From Prolixibacteraceae bacterium (GTDB taxonomy: Bacteria; Bacteroidota; Bacteroidia; Bacteroidales; Prolixibacteraceae): 64,000 nt of DNA. The notes beneath the pieces are model-generated. The model searched no databases. It saw nothing but the letters and a program-made list of their open reading frames with translations, and had not been told where the DNA came from. Numbering within the stretch: the stretch's first letter is position 1; each line of letters begins with the position of its first letter. The position numbers and the translations under genes were made by a program. This document shows positions 1-8,676 of the stretch, in pieces. The stretch is taken from contig JAQUIJ010000014.1 of the NCBI GenBank assembly GCA_028683385.1, positions 62,001 to 126,000 of the forward strand. The letters run 5' to 3'.

Positions 1-2933
1 TTATAAATAATGTTATTCTGACTATTAAAGCTCGTAGTTTCCTGTCCGGCATTCCCCAAAGTTTCGAGTTGCATTTCTTTGTCATAAACGGTAGGAATAA
101 TTTCACCGTTAAAGGTCGCGAGTTTGGTTCCCTGGCTATTTGCAACATATCCTTTTACTGTTACAACGGAAAGCGTATTTATGGTATCTGTTTCTATTTT
201 AATATCGTTGCCATTGATGTTGGTGGTGATAACCTTGTTACTGGAATTTGCCAACCTTAAAGCCGGATCGGCAAGCAAAGTAAAGTTCAACTGGTTGGTG
301 CCAGTATTGGCCGCAGCTTTTGCCAACCGCATCACATCGCCCAGACGCAGGTTGTTCCCCTGTTGGTCTTTTTCAAAGACGTATTTAAAGAATTTGCTGT
401 TTAACACAAAATTAGCCCCGGAATAAACCAGCCTTGTTGTTGAAAATAGTCCTACACCAGCGCCTATAGGGTTAAACAAAACGTATTCACCAGCCGATGT
501 TTCGTTTTCATCGAACCGACTAAATTCACAGGTCGCTGTTACAACTACTGCCAGGCGATTGTAATTGTCCCAGGAATTGATTCCCGTAATATCTATAACG
601 CTCTCGTCCGCCAGCCCTTTTGCATTGCCGTGGCCGGTATAATTCAGAATCAAAGTTCCTCGTTTTACCCGATTATTGATGGCCACATTCACGTCCGGAT
701 ACTTCTCGCCGCCTGCTGTCATAACCCGCTTATATGTGTCGAGATAAATTCTATCGGTAAAGAACGATGGATAATTTTTATTCACGTAACGGGCGAGGCT
801 TTCTGCCTGATCGGTATGTATAGTCGTATAGCCATCCGCAGTATTTCCATCGTCGGCAATAAAGGTCACTACATTCCGCCAGTTCCCCATACTTTCCTTC
901 ATTTGGTATGTTTTAATTTTATCCAGAACGATTTCCGCTTCTTCAATTGTTCGAGCCGGTATCCGGCCTATTCCTAAATCAACAGTTCCATAAGAACCAC
1001 CTTCTTTCTCATCCAGAAAAACAAAAAAATCGTCGGTAACAAAAGATTCGGTTGGAGAGAGTGAATTATCTGATTGAAAGGTGGGCAGAAAGTTTAGATT
1101 TTTACCCTGGATATTCCGGTTATCGAAGCTTCCGTCTCCCATCAGCAAAATGTATTTCAAGGTATTTTTGCCCGTCTGTTTTCCCTGGTCATAGCACATC
1201 CTAAAATAATTCCTGAAGGCCGCCGGATCAGGTAATCCCCCTGAAAATTCATTATAAATTACTTCGGGAGTAACCACCTGAACAGCCATTTGATCTGAAG
1301 TGCGATGAAGGTCCGCTATGTCATTTGCCACTTTCAGCAGGGTGGGATGGGAAACTATAATCATTTCAGACAACTCGGCAGCGTGTAAATTCTGATTGGC
1401 AACCGTACCAACCAATTCGGCTGAAGGGATCGTTCCACCTGGGTTAAAAGCCACATATTCGCGTGTCAGTCCCGAGTTGGATTTAAATTTTAACTGACCA
1501 TCGGCATAAGTTGCCGGTACTTCAAAAGTATTCGCCGGATCGGTCACATCAAAAATACGTGTCGATGCCACAGCATTAGCCAAAACAAATTCCGAAACCG
1601 GAATCTGTCCGTCAACTCCTCTACCTCTAAATGAATACACGTCGGCATTCATGCTCAAAAGGCTTTGATAATTCACCGAAATAAAATCGAGCCAGGCCTC
1701 CGACGAACTATTTCCGCCCTGGTAGGTCAGTTTCAACTGGATGTTTTTGGATGGCAAGTTTTCAATGTATTTGCCAATCCCATCTGCCGCGAACCAACTG
1801 GTTGGATCGTCGGTATATATAGGCAGAAATGAGAAGCTGCTAAGCGATTTCCCATTCATGGAAACAGCCATTGTACTTGTTCCTGAAGATCTTGCCACCG
1901 CCGAAACAAGAAAACTTGCCGGTTGGTTAAGTTCCGGATTTTCGAGTGTGAAATTCAGAGTTTGAGAACCACCGGAATTAAATCGTTCACCAAACCATCG
2001 GCTTCCAGATGACATCAGGTTTACTGATTCCTTCTCGGAATAATCATATTTAAGAAATGAAGTCACTTTTTTCCCTGCCGTACCAGTTAGTTCAGCAGCC
2101 TTTTCTATGCTTCGTGCGTTTCCTTGGGCACTCAGATAAAAGTAAGTTTCGGTAGAATAATAATTTTGCTGGTGGGTAAACATACCAGTTTCAAGGTTTT
2201 GGCTAAACGATACATTCCCGGTTGAAAAAAAGAATAAGCAATCTTTGCCAGCGTTGTCCTTTCCCTTCCATACCGGGTAAGTCGCCAAATCATCAAAACG
2301 AAGATCATTATTCATAAATGGAAGCATATAGCCCCCGGTTCCATATAAAACAGCCTGATCAGGATTGGCGAAGCCCCATTGTTTGATCTGGTCGTAGGTC
2401 ACTTTATAAATTCCACGATCTTTTGTCTTTATTTTTATCCATTTGCCTGAACCAAGTAACGAGGTCGCTTTCCAGGGATGCGCTACATTCGCTGATTTTA
2501 ACTTGTTCTGGTTCTCGATAATGGAAATAGTAAAACTGACAAGTTTTTCAACCTGATTATTGTTTCTGACAAACGGGAAAATAGTCAGTCGAAGGAACGA
2601 TTTTCCGGCAGAAACCCCAATATCTGATTTGAATGTTATTTCTTCATTCTGAATAGTTTCCAGTGCCGAAACAGAATCATTTACGGATTCAAAAATCGCG
2701 TTCGCGATAACAATATCAGCGGATTCGTCATTCAGTTCAAAACTTTCGAACCAATAGGGAAGGCCAGTTTGATCAATAGAAATACTGCCATCAAAACTAA
2801 GCATATATTTTCCATCCGGTTCAAATTTGATGGAATCGGTTTTGCCTGACCAAATTATTTTACGATGAAAATCACTGGCAGCAGAGGTCGCAGCTAACAA
2901 AAGCAAGTAACTAAAGAGTATGATTCTTGACAT
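1..2933 (-). CDS. porU: PorU, type IX secretion system sortase (C-terminus beyond the window)
   Basis: C25 (gingipain-like) peptidase that removes the C-terminal sorting domain of type IX secretion cargo and attaches the cargo to A-LPS at the cell surface. I translated it by hand: it starts at the ATG at 2933 with a signal peptide (SRIILFSYLLLLAATSAAS) and stays open to base 1, giving 977 visible codons; the stop is outside. The C25 catalytic pair is visible: His768 in NYTGHGNA (bases 630-632) and Cys802 in VTATCEFSRFDE (bases 528-530). The long N-terminal half is the beta-rich region usual in PorU (about 1100-1300 aa in total). It belongs to the host backbone rather than the neighbouring metal cluster. 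Family assignment is firm. Confidence 0.93.
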   Translation of the reverse strand, partial: MSRIILFSYLLLLAATSAASDFHRKIIWSGKTDSIKFEPDGKYMLSFDGSISIDQTGLPYWFESFELNDESADIVIANAIFESVNDSVSALETIQNEEITFKSDIGVSAGKSFLRLTIFPFVRNNNQVEKLVSFTISIIENQNKLKSANVAHPWKATSLLGSGKWIKIKTKDRGIYKVTYDQIKQWGFANPDQAVLYGTGGYMLPFMNNDLRFDDLATYPVWKGKDNAGKDCLFFFSTGNVSFSQNLETGMFTHQQNYYSTETYFYLSAQGNARSIEKAAELTGTAGKKVTSFLKYDYSEKESVNLMSSGSRWFGERFNSGGSQTLNFTLENPELNQPASFLVSAVARSSGTSTMAVSMNGKSLSSFSFLPIYTDDPTSWFAADGIGKYIENLPSKNIQLKLTYQGGNSSSEAWLDFISVNYQSLLSMNADVYSFRGRGVDGQIPVSEFVLANAVASTRIFDVTDPANTFEVPATYADGQLKFKSNSGLTREYVAFNPGGTIPSAELVGTVANQNLHAAELSEMIIVSHPTLLKVANDIADLHRTSDQMAVQVVTPEVIYNEFSGGLPDPAAFRNYFRMCYDQGKQTGKNTLKYILLMGDGSFDNRNIQGKNLNFLPTFQSDNSLSPTESFVTDDFFVFLDEKEGGSYGTVDLGIGRIPARTIEEAEIVLDKIKTYQMKESMGNWRNVVTFIADDGNTADGYTTIHTDQAESLARYVNKNYPSFFTDRIYLDTYKRVMTAGGEKYPDVNVAINNRVKRGTLILNYTGHGNAKGLADESVIDITGINSWDNYNRLAVVVTATCEFSRFDENETSAGEYVLFNPIGAGVGLFSTTRLVYSGANFVLNSKFFKYVFEKDQQGNNLRLGDVMRLAKAAANTGTNQLNFTLLADPALRLANSSNKVITTNINGNDIKIETDTINTLSVVTVKGYVANSQGTKLATFNGEIIPTVYDKEMQLETLGNAGQETTSFNSQNNIIY

Positions 2934-3270
2934 TCAATAAATATTTTTACAATACAACTTTCCGTTTGTTGGGGCCGAATGGTAAGCCCCCAACTAACAG
3001 AACTTATATTTCATCGTAATAAATCAGGCAATCTCTTGTTCTGAATTTATTGATTCAGAATCCAAATATTGTTACAACACAAATAGATTGATTTTGGAAA
3101 TTACAGACTTACCGGGAAAAGGGCACGAGTTAACTTGAATCTCAATTTATAAGCAGAATTCTTTCCCAAGTAATTCTGAAAAATATTCTTTTTAAAATTC
3201 TTCTCCTTCTGCCAATTGACAAAAGAAGAAGAATTAAAGTTATTTGCGCCGAAGAGACTATAAACTTGTA
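2934..3270. other. Intergenic region between porU and the metal cluster
   Basis: AT-rich stretch of 337 bases with no credible gene. It carries the probable terminator of the upstream HMA genes at 3196-3235. I found no TAnnTTTG promoter element in the porU orientation. Confidence 0.6.
3196..3235 (-). terminator. Possible terminator downstream of the HMA genes
   Basis: Imperfect inverted repeat: arms 3196-3210 and 3221-3235, about 12 of 15 positions paired, 10-base loop. Reading the minus strand, the stem is followed by TTTTAAAAAG. It lies about 35 bases after the stop of the HMA gene at 3271. The AT-rich stem makes it only moderately convincing. Confidence 0.4.
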
Positions 3271-3645
3271 TTATTTGTGTTCATATTTCATTGGTTTCAT
3301 CGGAGCTTTGAGCACGGCACGGTCATATTTACAACATGCAGGAAGTCCATTATAAACTTCATCCGTTGCTTTCGCGGCTTCTGTGTCGTGTCCTACTTTG
3401 GCAATTGCTTCCTGCACATTTTGCAAACTAGTTTTAGCATCATTGAGTGTTACTTCAATTTCCTTGGTTTCTTTGTTCCAATCAGCTTTTGAAACACCCT
3501 CTAATGATAAAGCCGCCATTTCAATGCGCTTTTCGCACATTTCACATTTACCATTCACCAAAAACTTTTCTGATTTGATTTTTGCAAATCCAGATAGTGT
3601 TCCCAATAGGATCACTACCACTACACTTAGAACTTTTGTTTTCAT
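3271..3645 (-). CDS. Secreted heavy-metal-associated (HMA) domain protein
   Basis: 124-aa exported metallochaperone-like protein. Signal peptide at about 1-21 (MKTKVLSVVVVILLGTLSGF). One HMA fold follows, with the Cu(I)-binding CEMC motif at Cys34/Cys37. After the domain comes an extra pair, Cys104-Cys105, in LPACCKYDR. The HMA loop MxCxxC is modified to GKCEMC, as is usual in these periplasmic Bacteroidota versions. It is the last gene of a short run with the paralogue at 3675, 29 bases away. A role in binding or handing over Cu(I) in the periplasm is inferred from the family and the cluster. Confidence 0.88.
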   Translation of the reverse strand: MKTKVLSVVVVILLGTLSGFAKIKSEKFLVNGKCEMCEKRIEMAALSLEGVSKADWNKETKEIEVTLNDAKTSLQNVQEAIAKVGHDTEAAKATDEVYNGLPACCKYDRAVLKAPMKPMKYEHK

Positions 3646-3674
3646 ACGAATTAATTTAATGATTAAACTTCCTG

Positions 3675-4094
3675 TTATTTATTTTCACAGCACGCCCCTG
3701 ACTTTTCAACCTTCTTGTAAACACTTTCAGTTGTGCCATGATGATTGTTTTTCTTTCTGTTCTCATCCCGCTTGTATTGACAGCAATCGGGAAGTTTATC
3801 GTAGCCTGATTCACTCGCGCTAAACATTTCAGTATCATGACCAGCCATTGCAATTGAGGTTTGGATCTTTTGCGTGGTTGTCTTTTTGTCATCGTAACTA
3901 ACTGTCAGGCTTTTGTTCGATTTGTCCCATTGGGCGGAGGAGACACCATCCAAAGATTTTACCGCCGTTTCAATACGGTTTTCACACATATCGCATTGCC
4001 CTTTTACTTTGATCTTTTCAAGTTTATTCTCCGCCTTAACCGTAAACCCAATAAACAAGAAGACCGCGATTGCACTAATTAATTTAGTTTTCAT
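3675..4094 (-). CDS. Secreted HMA domain protein, paralogue of the 3271 gene
   Basis: 139-aa exported protein with a signal peptide (about 1-21), an HMA domain with CDMC at Cys34/Cys37, and a second pair Cys104-Cys105 in LPDCCQYKRD. These positions are identical to those in the neighbouring 124-aa protein, so the two are tandem duplicates. The C-terminal tail adds His-His and another Cys-Cys (SGACCENK). It probably binds Cu(I) or another soft metal in the periplasm. It sits 20 bases downstream of the TRASH-like membrane protein, so the three genes are likely co-transcribed. Confidence 0.88.
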   Translation of the reverse strand: MKTKLISAIAVFLFIGFTVKAENKLEKIKVKGQCDMCENRIETAVKSLDGVSSAQWDKSNKSLTVSYDDKKTTTQKIQTSIAMAGHDTEMFSASESGYDKLPDCCQYKRDENRKKNNHHGTTESVYKKVEKSGACCENK

Positions 4095-4114
4095 TTCCAG
4101 GTTTAAAATTTGTA

Positions 4115-4558
4115 TTATTTAAAATGATTAAAATTTTCTCCGGATTCAAAATAGCTTACTTTCCCATTTGATTTTTTGTCCAGAACAATGAACGCGTTTG
4201 ACTTTTTTACACTATTGTGCGAGTACTTATCAACAGCAAACTGCGAATCCTGATAATTAAGCTTCAGTTTATCTGCACACATGGGACAGCAGACATAATA
4301 GGTATCTCCATCGATGATGACAGGAATGGAAGAACCAACATTAAGTTTGTTTCGATACATACATATTTGTTGACCTTTGACTTCTTTATTTTCGAATCTG
4401 GCCAACAACAAATTTTTACGAATATCATATCCATAATAGTTATTGAAGGCAACCCAGGAAACAAAGCCGAAAAAAAGTATTCCGCTGAAAAGGAATAGCC
4501 GATCAATTAATCTATCTGTTTTTATCCTGCGTTTCTGCGCTTCAGTTAATTTTTTCAT
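4115..4558 (-). CDS. Membrane protein with TRASH-like cysteine motif
   Basis: 147-aa protein with a charged N-terminus, one membrane helix at about 21-38, then an extracytoplasmic domain with Cys66 and the motif YYVCCPMCADKL (Cys90, Cys91, Cys94). Spaced Cys next to a CPMC of this kind resembles the TRASH/YHS-type treble-clef metal-binding domains found with copper chaperones. I do not recognise a named family. Its position directly upstream of two HMA genes supports a role in metal sensing or delivery at the membrane. Confidence 0.7.
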   Translation of the reverse strand: MKKLTEAQKRRIKTDRLIDRLFLFSGILFFGFVSWVAFNNYYGYDIRKNLLLARFENKEVKGQQICMYRNKLNVGSSIPVIIDGDTYYVCCPMCADKLKLNYQDSQFAVDKYSHNSVKKSNAFIVLDKKSNGKVSYFESGENFNHFK

Positions 4559-4673
4559 GCGATGATAATTTTTTATTACTGCACTGAACTTTCATATTTG
4601 CACTTTTTCTGGTGATTTATTTGTGCAAGCATGTTCGCTTCTTAAGTTGAAATTATTGGCTTATTCAACACTA

Positions 4674-5021
4674 TTACAAGCTATTGAGGGACTCATTAAA
4701 ATGATGAAACTGTGCTATCTTTTCTGCCTTACAGGGAGGTTGAAACAATTCTCTTAATTCCTGTTCAATCTGAACCCTTTTTTGTTGCTTTGAAAACATA
4801 GTGTAGTGTACAAAAATCAATAATTGTCCGTTGCAGCTTTTTATCCAACAGTTTTTTTTTCCTTGGTCCCCGATTCTGGTTCTCAATTTTGAACTTTCGA
4901 CAATGTCGATTAAAAAATATTCAGTATCCACTTTGCAAACAATTGCAAATACACCAGACTGGTCTTTTATTTTATCAATCGATGCAATTGGCCCAGTAAA
5001 TGAATATTTTCCCAATTTCAT
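4674..5021 (-). CDS. GIY-YIG-like small protein
   Basis: 115-aa soluble protein. The order GVFAIVC ... YFLIDIVESSKLRTRI ... CNGQLLIFVHYT ... IEQELRELFQPPC resembles a small Bacteroidota family with a GIY-YIG nuclease fold, where Arg (in KLRTRI) and Glu (in EQEL) would be the catalytic pair. The usual GES after the second beta strand is VES here, so activity is uncertain. It interrupts the metal cluster, and no functional link to metals is visible. Assignment is from pattern recognition and is tentative. Confidence 0.5.
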   Translation of the reverse strand: MKLGKYSFTGPIASIDKIKDQSGVFAIVCKVDTEYFLIDIVESSKLRTRIGDQGKKNCWIKSCNGQLLIFVHYTMFSKQQKRVQIEQELRELFQPPCKAEKIAQFHHFNESLNSL

Positions 5022-5050
5022 TGTCCTGTTTTTAGTTTTTTTCTGAAGTT

Positions 5051-5506
5051 TTATTGTAAGGTATCTTGTAACGCATTTAAATAATCGATAAGCATTTTCT
5101 TGTTCCCCAGCGATAAACGGGCTTCACGATGAATAAATGTATAGGATGTTAGTGGCATTTCGTCTTTCTCTACTTGGGATACCATCGAACGCAATTTGCT
5201 TTTTTGTTTCCTTACAGAATAGGATCCAAATTCGCTGAAATTTAATTCGGCCTTACCTTTATTGATGTGATTCTGTAAAAACCAACCAACCGGCTGAACT
5301 CTGCTGTACCAGGGATAGCTGGTATTGTTGCTGTGGCAGTTGTAGCAAGAAGTACGCAGGATATGCCCGATATTTTCAGGAACCCCATTGGTTACTATAA
5401 AATCAGAAGGGGGAACCGCCTTATCCTGGTTAGTCCTGGAGGGTATAAACTGAATACCCACCAGAACAACCAACATAACAAAACCTATACGTTTAAGCCG
5501 TTTCAT
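5051..5506 (-). CDS. Haem-binding domain protein (single CxxCH)
   Basis: 151-aa protein with an N-terminal membrane anchor or signal (about 7-21) and one covalent c-type haem motif CYNCH (Cys54, Cys57, His58), followed by YPWYSRVQPVGWFLQNHI. This matches the Bacteroidota 'haem-binding domain' family (Haem_bd). It probably acts as a periplasmic electron carrier. Its start overlaps the end of the DUF3347 gene by 4 bases (ATGA type), so the two are translationally coupled. The context suggests a link to copper redox chemistry, which is inference. Confidence 0.85.
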   Translation of the reverse strand: MKRLKRIGFVMLVVLVGIQFIPSRTNQDKAVPPSDFIVTNGVPENIGHILRTSCYNCHSNNTSYPWYSRVQPVGWFLQNHINKGKAELNFSEFGSYSVRKQKSKLRSMVSQVEKDEMPLTSYTFIHREARLSLGNKKMLIDYLNALQDTLQ

Positions 5507-6105
5507 TTAACTGTAATTTCAACAAGCACTCTGCCACATTTCATCATTTTAGTACCGTAAAAGGGATTTTTAACCTTGTCGGATGTACTTAACCACTTGC
5601 CTCCTTTGTTGTTATTGTACATCGGGCAAAATAGCTGGAACAAGTTTCGGTCTGACCCGGTAATAACAATCAGGTCTTTGAGGTCTCCTCCCAACAGTTC
5701 AAAATGTTCCCTTTGATGGTCAATTTTATCTGCGTTTTCCGAAATATGCTCCGCATTTTCTTTGGCATCATCCAGTATTTCCTTCAATTCTTTTTGTTTG
5801 GGCGCTGGCTGACCCGAAAGATCAAATTTCCCGATGGCATCGAATAATAATTTCCCGGAACTGGCGGCTTTTTTGCTGTTATCATCCACCAAGGCATCTT
5901 TTAAAGCAAGGTAATTGTCGAGGATAGAAGTTACAGAGAGTGAGTGTTTAACCGTTATTGAAGGTATAACTCGTGGTTCCTCTTTCATTTTCGGAGTCAT
6001 ACTGGAATGGCTATTCCCGGAGTTCCCCGAGCCTGAATGGTCGTGTTGGGCGCTTGCCCCCCAGCTTACCAAAGCCAGGAAAAGCATAATCATTGTTGTT
6101 TTCAT
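5503..6105 (-). CDS. DUF3347 domain secreted protein
   Basis: 200-aa protein with a signal peptide (cleavage likely after WGASA, about residue 19), a short His/Ser/Gly linker (HDHSGSGNSGNSHSS) and a helical DUF3347 domain. The domain ends with LFCPMYNNNKGGKWLSTSDKV and NPFYGTKMMKCGRV. DUF3347 domains are common beside CusB-type adaptors and multicopper oxidases and are thought to bind copper. FCPM and MMKCG are candidate ligands. It is coupled to the haem-binding protein by a 4-base overlap. Confidence 0.85.
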   Translation of the reverse strand: MKTTMIMLFLALVSWGASAQHDHSGSGNSGNSHSSMTPKMKEEPRVIPSITVKHSLSVTSILDNYLALKDALVDDNSKKAASSGKLLFDAIGKFDLSGQPAPKQKELKEILDDAKENAEHISENADKIDHQREHFELLGGDLKDLIVITGSDRNLFQLFCPMYNNNKGGKWLSTSDKVKNPFYGTKMMKCGRVLVEITVK

Positions 6106-6122
6106 TGTTTTACATTTAAAGG

Positions 6123-6911
6123 TTAATAACCAAATTTTCTGTTTTGCAGGTATTTTACAACTTCGCTGGTAGTTAGCGGGTTGGTTACATTCCCGGTACG
6201 GAGAAAGAAAATCGTCCGATTGTCTTCGTTGACGAATACAGGATGTTGAGAAGGTTCAATATAGAGCGTGCAAATTTCTTTTGCGTTTATTTCATGGAAG
6301 GCAATATGGATTTTTGTACAAATATCTTTGCCAAAAGCATTTGATATAATCAGAATTAATCGTTGTTGAAATCCATCTTTATCCTTTCTTTTCAATGACC
6401 AGTAATCGTTTTCAAGTCCCAGAATCTCACCGCTGTCGTTTACTCCTATCATTAAAGTTCCTCCTTTTGCATTGAGGAACCCAGCAATTGATTTTAGTAT
6501 TACATCTTCCAAATTTTTATCTGTTTTAATTTGTCGGTAATCGTGCCGTAATGAGGATTTAAACTCGACAAACTCACTTTCTCCGTTGGCGATTAAACTT
6601 GGGATACTTTGTTGTAACAACTGTTTTTTTCCGTAAAGTAGATATTCCCTCTTTTTAATGGATTTATAATAAAAACCAGAGCCCAGACCCATTAATGCGC
6701 CCAGTATTGAAAAAGCCACTGACATGGGCATCATGTGCAAACTGAAAGAATGCCTGACATTTCCCAGAAAAACATCGAATAAATCAGTTAGGGTGTATTC
6801 ATTGGCATTCAATTGAAACCAATAGATAACCATGCTGACCGGGTGTATAAGAAAATATCCGATCAGCAATCCGGCCAAGGTATGGATAATCAGTTCTTTA
6901 TTATTTTTCAT
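6123..6911 (-). CDS. Two-helix membrane module fused to an AlbA_2 (Schlafen-type) domain
   Basis: 262-aa protein. Residues 8-32 and 61-82 are membrane helices with the pattern His10-x12-His23-Pro-x2-Met27, then YWF and HSF (His54). The same module occurs in the two histidine kinases at 8677 and 9810. After a charged linker comes an AlbA_2 domain (about 108-250) with ESEFVEFKSS and FLNAKGGTLMIGV. AlbA_2 domains often bind nucleic acid in regulators. The chimera therefore looks like a membrane sensor with a cytoplasmic nucleic-acid-binding or effector output. I know of no characterised protein with this architecture; function is inferred. Confidence 0.8.
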   Translation of the reverse strand: MKNNKELIIHTLAGLLIGYFLIHPVSMVIYWFQLNANEYTLTDLFDVFLGNVRHSFSLHMMPMSVAFSILGALMGLGSGFYYKSIKKREYLLYGKKQLLQQSIPSLIANGESEFVEFKSSLRHDYRQIKTDKNLEDVILKSIAGFLNAKGGTLMIGVNDSGEILGLENDYWSLKRKDKDGFQQRLILIISNAFGKDICTKIHIAFHEINAKEICTLYIEPSQHPVFVNEDNRTIFFLRTGNVTNPLTTSEVVKYLQNRKFGY

Positions 6912-7060
6912 GGTGAAATATTAAATTTTATGGAATTCGCAATCTGTAATTTTAGAATTAATGGAATGGATAAGGGGTTATGAATCCTTAGTTGTTCTAT
7001 TATACTCTACCTAAACGTTTCCAAGTTTGTCCAAAACCGATGAACTTAATTATGGAAATT

Positions 7061-8557
7061 TTATGCCAATTGATATTGTAACATCATGCCATCATCTTCA
7101 TGTTCAAGGTTGTGGCAATGAAAAACAAATACCCCTTCTAATGTTGCAAATGGGATGATGATTTTTACGGTTTCACGAGGCAAAACTAAAACAGTATCTT
7201 TCCAGCCGCTTTCAGAAGCAGTTAATTTTGCCCTGCCTCCTTTTCTTTCCAATACCTGAAAATGTACGCCGTGCAAGTGCATGGGATGGGGCTCATCGCC
7301 CTGCGAATTATCAAAAACCCATATTTCAGTTGCATTTGCCGCAACTCTTTCATCAATCCGGCTGCTATCGTAAACCTTATCATTGATTCTGTGGATACCA
7401 GTCATATTCATGCCATTGCTCATTTGCATAGCGTTTATTACGAAGGTTCTTGTTTTTGAGGATGAGGAAGGAGGAATAGCATTGATCGAAGAAAGTGAAA
7501 CCGGTACGGTAAAACTATTGTTTACAGATTGTGTTACTTTAAACTTCATAATCTTAAACCCTTGCTTGCCTTGTGCGCTACCGCCATTATCAAACACTCT
7601 GCTCTCTAAAAATATTTCTGTACCAATAGTCGCACCTGCAAAGTTAACAAGCACATCTAATCTTTCTCCTGGGGCTAAAAGTATATTTTTAACAGCTATA
7701 GGATTTTTTAACAGTCCGCCATCGTTGCCGATAATAATGATATCGGTATTATTACTGAAAGCAAGATTATAGATACGGGCATTAGATCCATTTAATATTC
7801 GTAACCTGTAAAATCTTGATGCTACCTCAGCAAAAGGGAAAGCTACGCCATTCACAATAATGGTTTCACCCATATAACCTGACATTACTTCTCCCATTGA
7901 AGGGTTATAGGTAATACCTGATGAAGTAAGCCGCTTATCCTGAATTACCAAAGGAAGTTCAAAATTGCCTGATGGCAGATTCAGGGCTGCTTCTTCTGAA
8001 TCGTTAACCATAAACAAACCAGCTAAGCCCTGAAAAGCTTGTCTGGCAGTTGCACCATCCGGGTGAGGGTGGTACCAGTTTAATCCTGCTCTTTGATTAA
8101 CAGTGAATTGGTAATTAAAACTACTGCCCGGATTTACAATGTCTTCCGGATGCCCATCCATATTGGCGGGAATTTTTAGGCCATGCCAATGGATATTACT
8201 TTTTTCAGAAAGATTATTCTGAAAACTAATGTTGGCATTTGTACCATTATTAACACGAATGGTAGGCCCCAAAATTCCATTTGCCTGATACCCTAAAACA
8301 GAAATGTTGTTGCCATTAACATTAGATGTTGTTGCCTGTGCCGTTAATGATACGTTACCGGTTACTGTGTTGGGAATGGGGAGTAGCCTGCTGAAGTTCC
8401 CTTCAGTTATCGGAAAAGGCTGCCCTCCCATATTCATACCATTATTATTCATCATGTCGCCTTTGGTGCATGAGGCCAAAAGAGAGAAGAAAGAACCACC
8501 AGCAAAAATGCTGCCTGTTCCTATCCCTGTGTTTCTTATGAAATTTCTGCGTTTCAT
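7061..8557 (-). CDS. Multicopper oxidase (CueO/CopA-like)
   Basis: 498-aa oxidase that would oxidise Cu(I) to Cu(II), or another substrate, at a T1 copper and reduce O2 at the trinuclear centre. All four copper motifs are present: HWHG (about 121-124), HPHPDG (about 162), HPMHLHG (about 424) and HCHNLEHEDDGMM (about 480). The N-terminus carries an Arg-Arg (MKRRNF) and a Cys at residue 30 in SLLASC, so it could be a Tat-type or lipoprotein export signal. Met-rich stretches (MMNNNGMNMGG near the N-terminus and MQMSNGMNM) are typical of copper-handling versions. It is a single gene between the AlbA_2 membrane protein and the histidine kinases. Confidence 0.93.
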   Translation of the reverse strand: MKRRNFIRNTGIGTGSIFAGGSFFSLLASCTKGDMMNNNGMNMGGQPFPITEGNFSRLLPIPNTVTGNVSLTAQATTSNVNGNNISVLGYQANGILGPTIRVNNGTNANISFQNNLSEKSNIHWHGLKIPANMDGHPEDIVNPGSSFNYQFTVNQRAGLNWYHPHPDGATARQAFQGLAGLFMVNDSEEAALNLPSGNFELPLVIQDKRLTSSGITYNPSMGEVMSGYMGETIIVNGVAFPFAEVASRFYRLRILNGSNARIYNLAFSNNTDIIIIGNDGGLLKNPIAVKNILLAPGERLDVLVNFAGATIGTEIFLESRVFDNGGSAQGKQGFKIMKFKVTQSVNNSFTVPVSLSSINAIPPSSSSKTRTFVINAMQMSNGMNMTGIHRINDKVYDSSRIDERVAANATEIWVFDNSQGDEPHPMHLHGVHFQVLERKGGRAKLTASESGWKDTVLVLPRETVKIIIPFATLEGVFVFHCHNLEHEDDGMMLQYQLA

Positions 8558-8676
8558 CGTTGTAAAAGTTAGATTAAATGACTATTTATTCTTTCATGTC
8601 AATTACTGTCAAAATACCATTGCCTTATTTTCATGGTGAAATATGTTTTTATCAAAGGCATAAACTAAGCTTTTGA

